DNA of 7,204 bases, taken from positions 1-7,204 of the forward strand of contig JBFJVZ010000396.1 of assembly GCA_041623895.1 (NCBI GenBank). Direction: 5' to 3'. This document shows positions 7,020-7,204 of the stretch, one piece after another. A program made the position numbers and the translations under genes. Every line of letters begins with the position of its first letter. Position 1 is the first letter of the stretch. The stretch is from JBFJVZ01 sp041623895 (GTDB taxonomy: Bacteria; Planctomycetota; Planctomycetia; Pirellulales; Pirellulaceae). The notes below the pieces were generated by a model. That model saw nothing but the letters and a program-made list of their open reading frames with translations. It was not told the origin of the DNA and did not search any database.

Positions 7020-7040
7020 ATTTTGGAAACTCGCCAAAAT
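7020..7040 (+). terminator. Inverted repeat after the DUF1553-type gene, possible weak terminator
   Basis: ATTTTGG (7020-7026) and CCAAAAT (7034-7040) form a perfect 7-base stem around a 7-base loop, 30 bases after the stop codon. The stem is AT-rich and no T-run follows, so it is a poor match to a standard intrinsic terminator. It may instead be a processing site or chance. Confidence 0.3.
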
Positions 7041-7185
7041 CAGTCGCTAGAGCATTTTCAGATGTCCCGTAGGCCAGGACTGGGCGAGCGTCCGGCTTAG
7101 TAGCTGCTGCTCAATAATGATGAAATAAGATAGCGGTGGAAGCGTAAATCTGGACCGCCCCAAAGAACAGGTTCGCATCCAATAA

Positions 7186-7198
7186 GCTGCGGAGCAGC
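7186..7198. repeat. Small hairpin GCTGC-GGA-GCAGC at the right edge
   Basis: A perfect 5-base stem with a GGA loop lies 6 bases from the window end. It may be the edge of another interspersed GC-rich palindrome that continues outside, but the visible part is too short to decide. Confidence 0.25.
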
Positions 7199-7204
7199 GA
7201 AAGC

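Larger units (their letters stand above)
6991..7204. other. Downstream region without a supported gene
   Basis: These 214 bases follow the DUF1553-type gene. All frames are short or broken. One minus-strand frame stays open from the right edge for about 50 codons and ends in a TAG near 7050, but it has no recognisable domain. The region contains the inverted repeat at 7020-7040 and the hairpin at 7186-7198. I see no start of a new gene. Confidence 0.55.

Noticed and set aside
7050..7204. Minus-strand frame open from the right edge, ending in a TAG near 7050
   Set aside because: About 50 codons with no recognisable domain, overlapping a hairpin; it could be repeat-derived. Sequence beyond the window would be needed.

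Overview
The window looks like chromosomal DNA from a planctomycete, most likely of the Pirellulaceae (Rhodopirellula-like). That placement is inferred from gene content: a planctomycete cytochrome C / DUF1549 / DUF1553 protein, a DUF1501 protein, a Tat-exported Gfo/Idh/MocA oxidoreductase and a leucine-rich-repeat lipoprotein, at moderate GC content. No rRNA, tRNA, CRISPR array, integrase or transposase was found.

Layout: two genes on the minus strand occupy the left third. Gfo/Idh/MocA oxidoreductase (482-1822) is followed about 57 bases later by a leucine-rich-repeat lipoprotein gene that runs off the left edge (1-424). A 288-base divergent intergenic region (1823-2110) carries short GC-rich palindromes. 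To the right, on the plus strand, a DUF1501 gene (2111-3562) overlaps by 4 bases (ATGA) a 1143-codon PSCyt1-DUF1549-DUF1553 gene (3559-6990). The last 214 bases (6991-7204) hold no gene I can support, only an inverted repeat that may be a weak terminator and a small hairpin at the edge.

All four genes carry an export signal: two Tat signals, one lipobox and one Sec signal. The module therefore probably acts in the periplasm or cell envelope. From what is known of these families, a role in extracellular or periplasmic breakdown of complex carbohydrates, or in redox steps linked to it, is plausible. No substrate can be read from the sequence.

The most notable feature is a 159-bp repeat element (3574-3732) inside the first codons of the DUF1553-type gene. 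It has three tandem 45-bp units and an inverted end copy. Its length is exactly 53 codons, so the frame stays open and the repeat would be translated as a 15-residue periodic leader ahead of a buried signal peptide. Removing it on paper restores an ordinary 30-residue Sec signal peptide, which suggests a REPIN-like element inserted in frame. I did not find a clearly new enzymatic system here.
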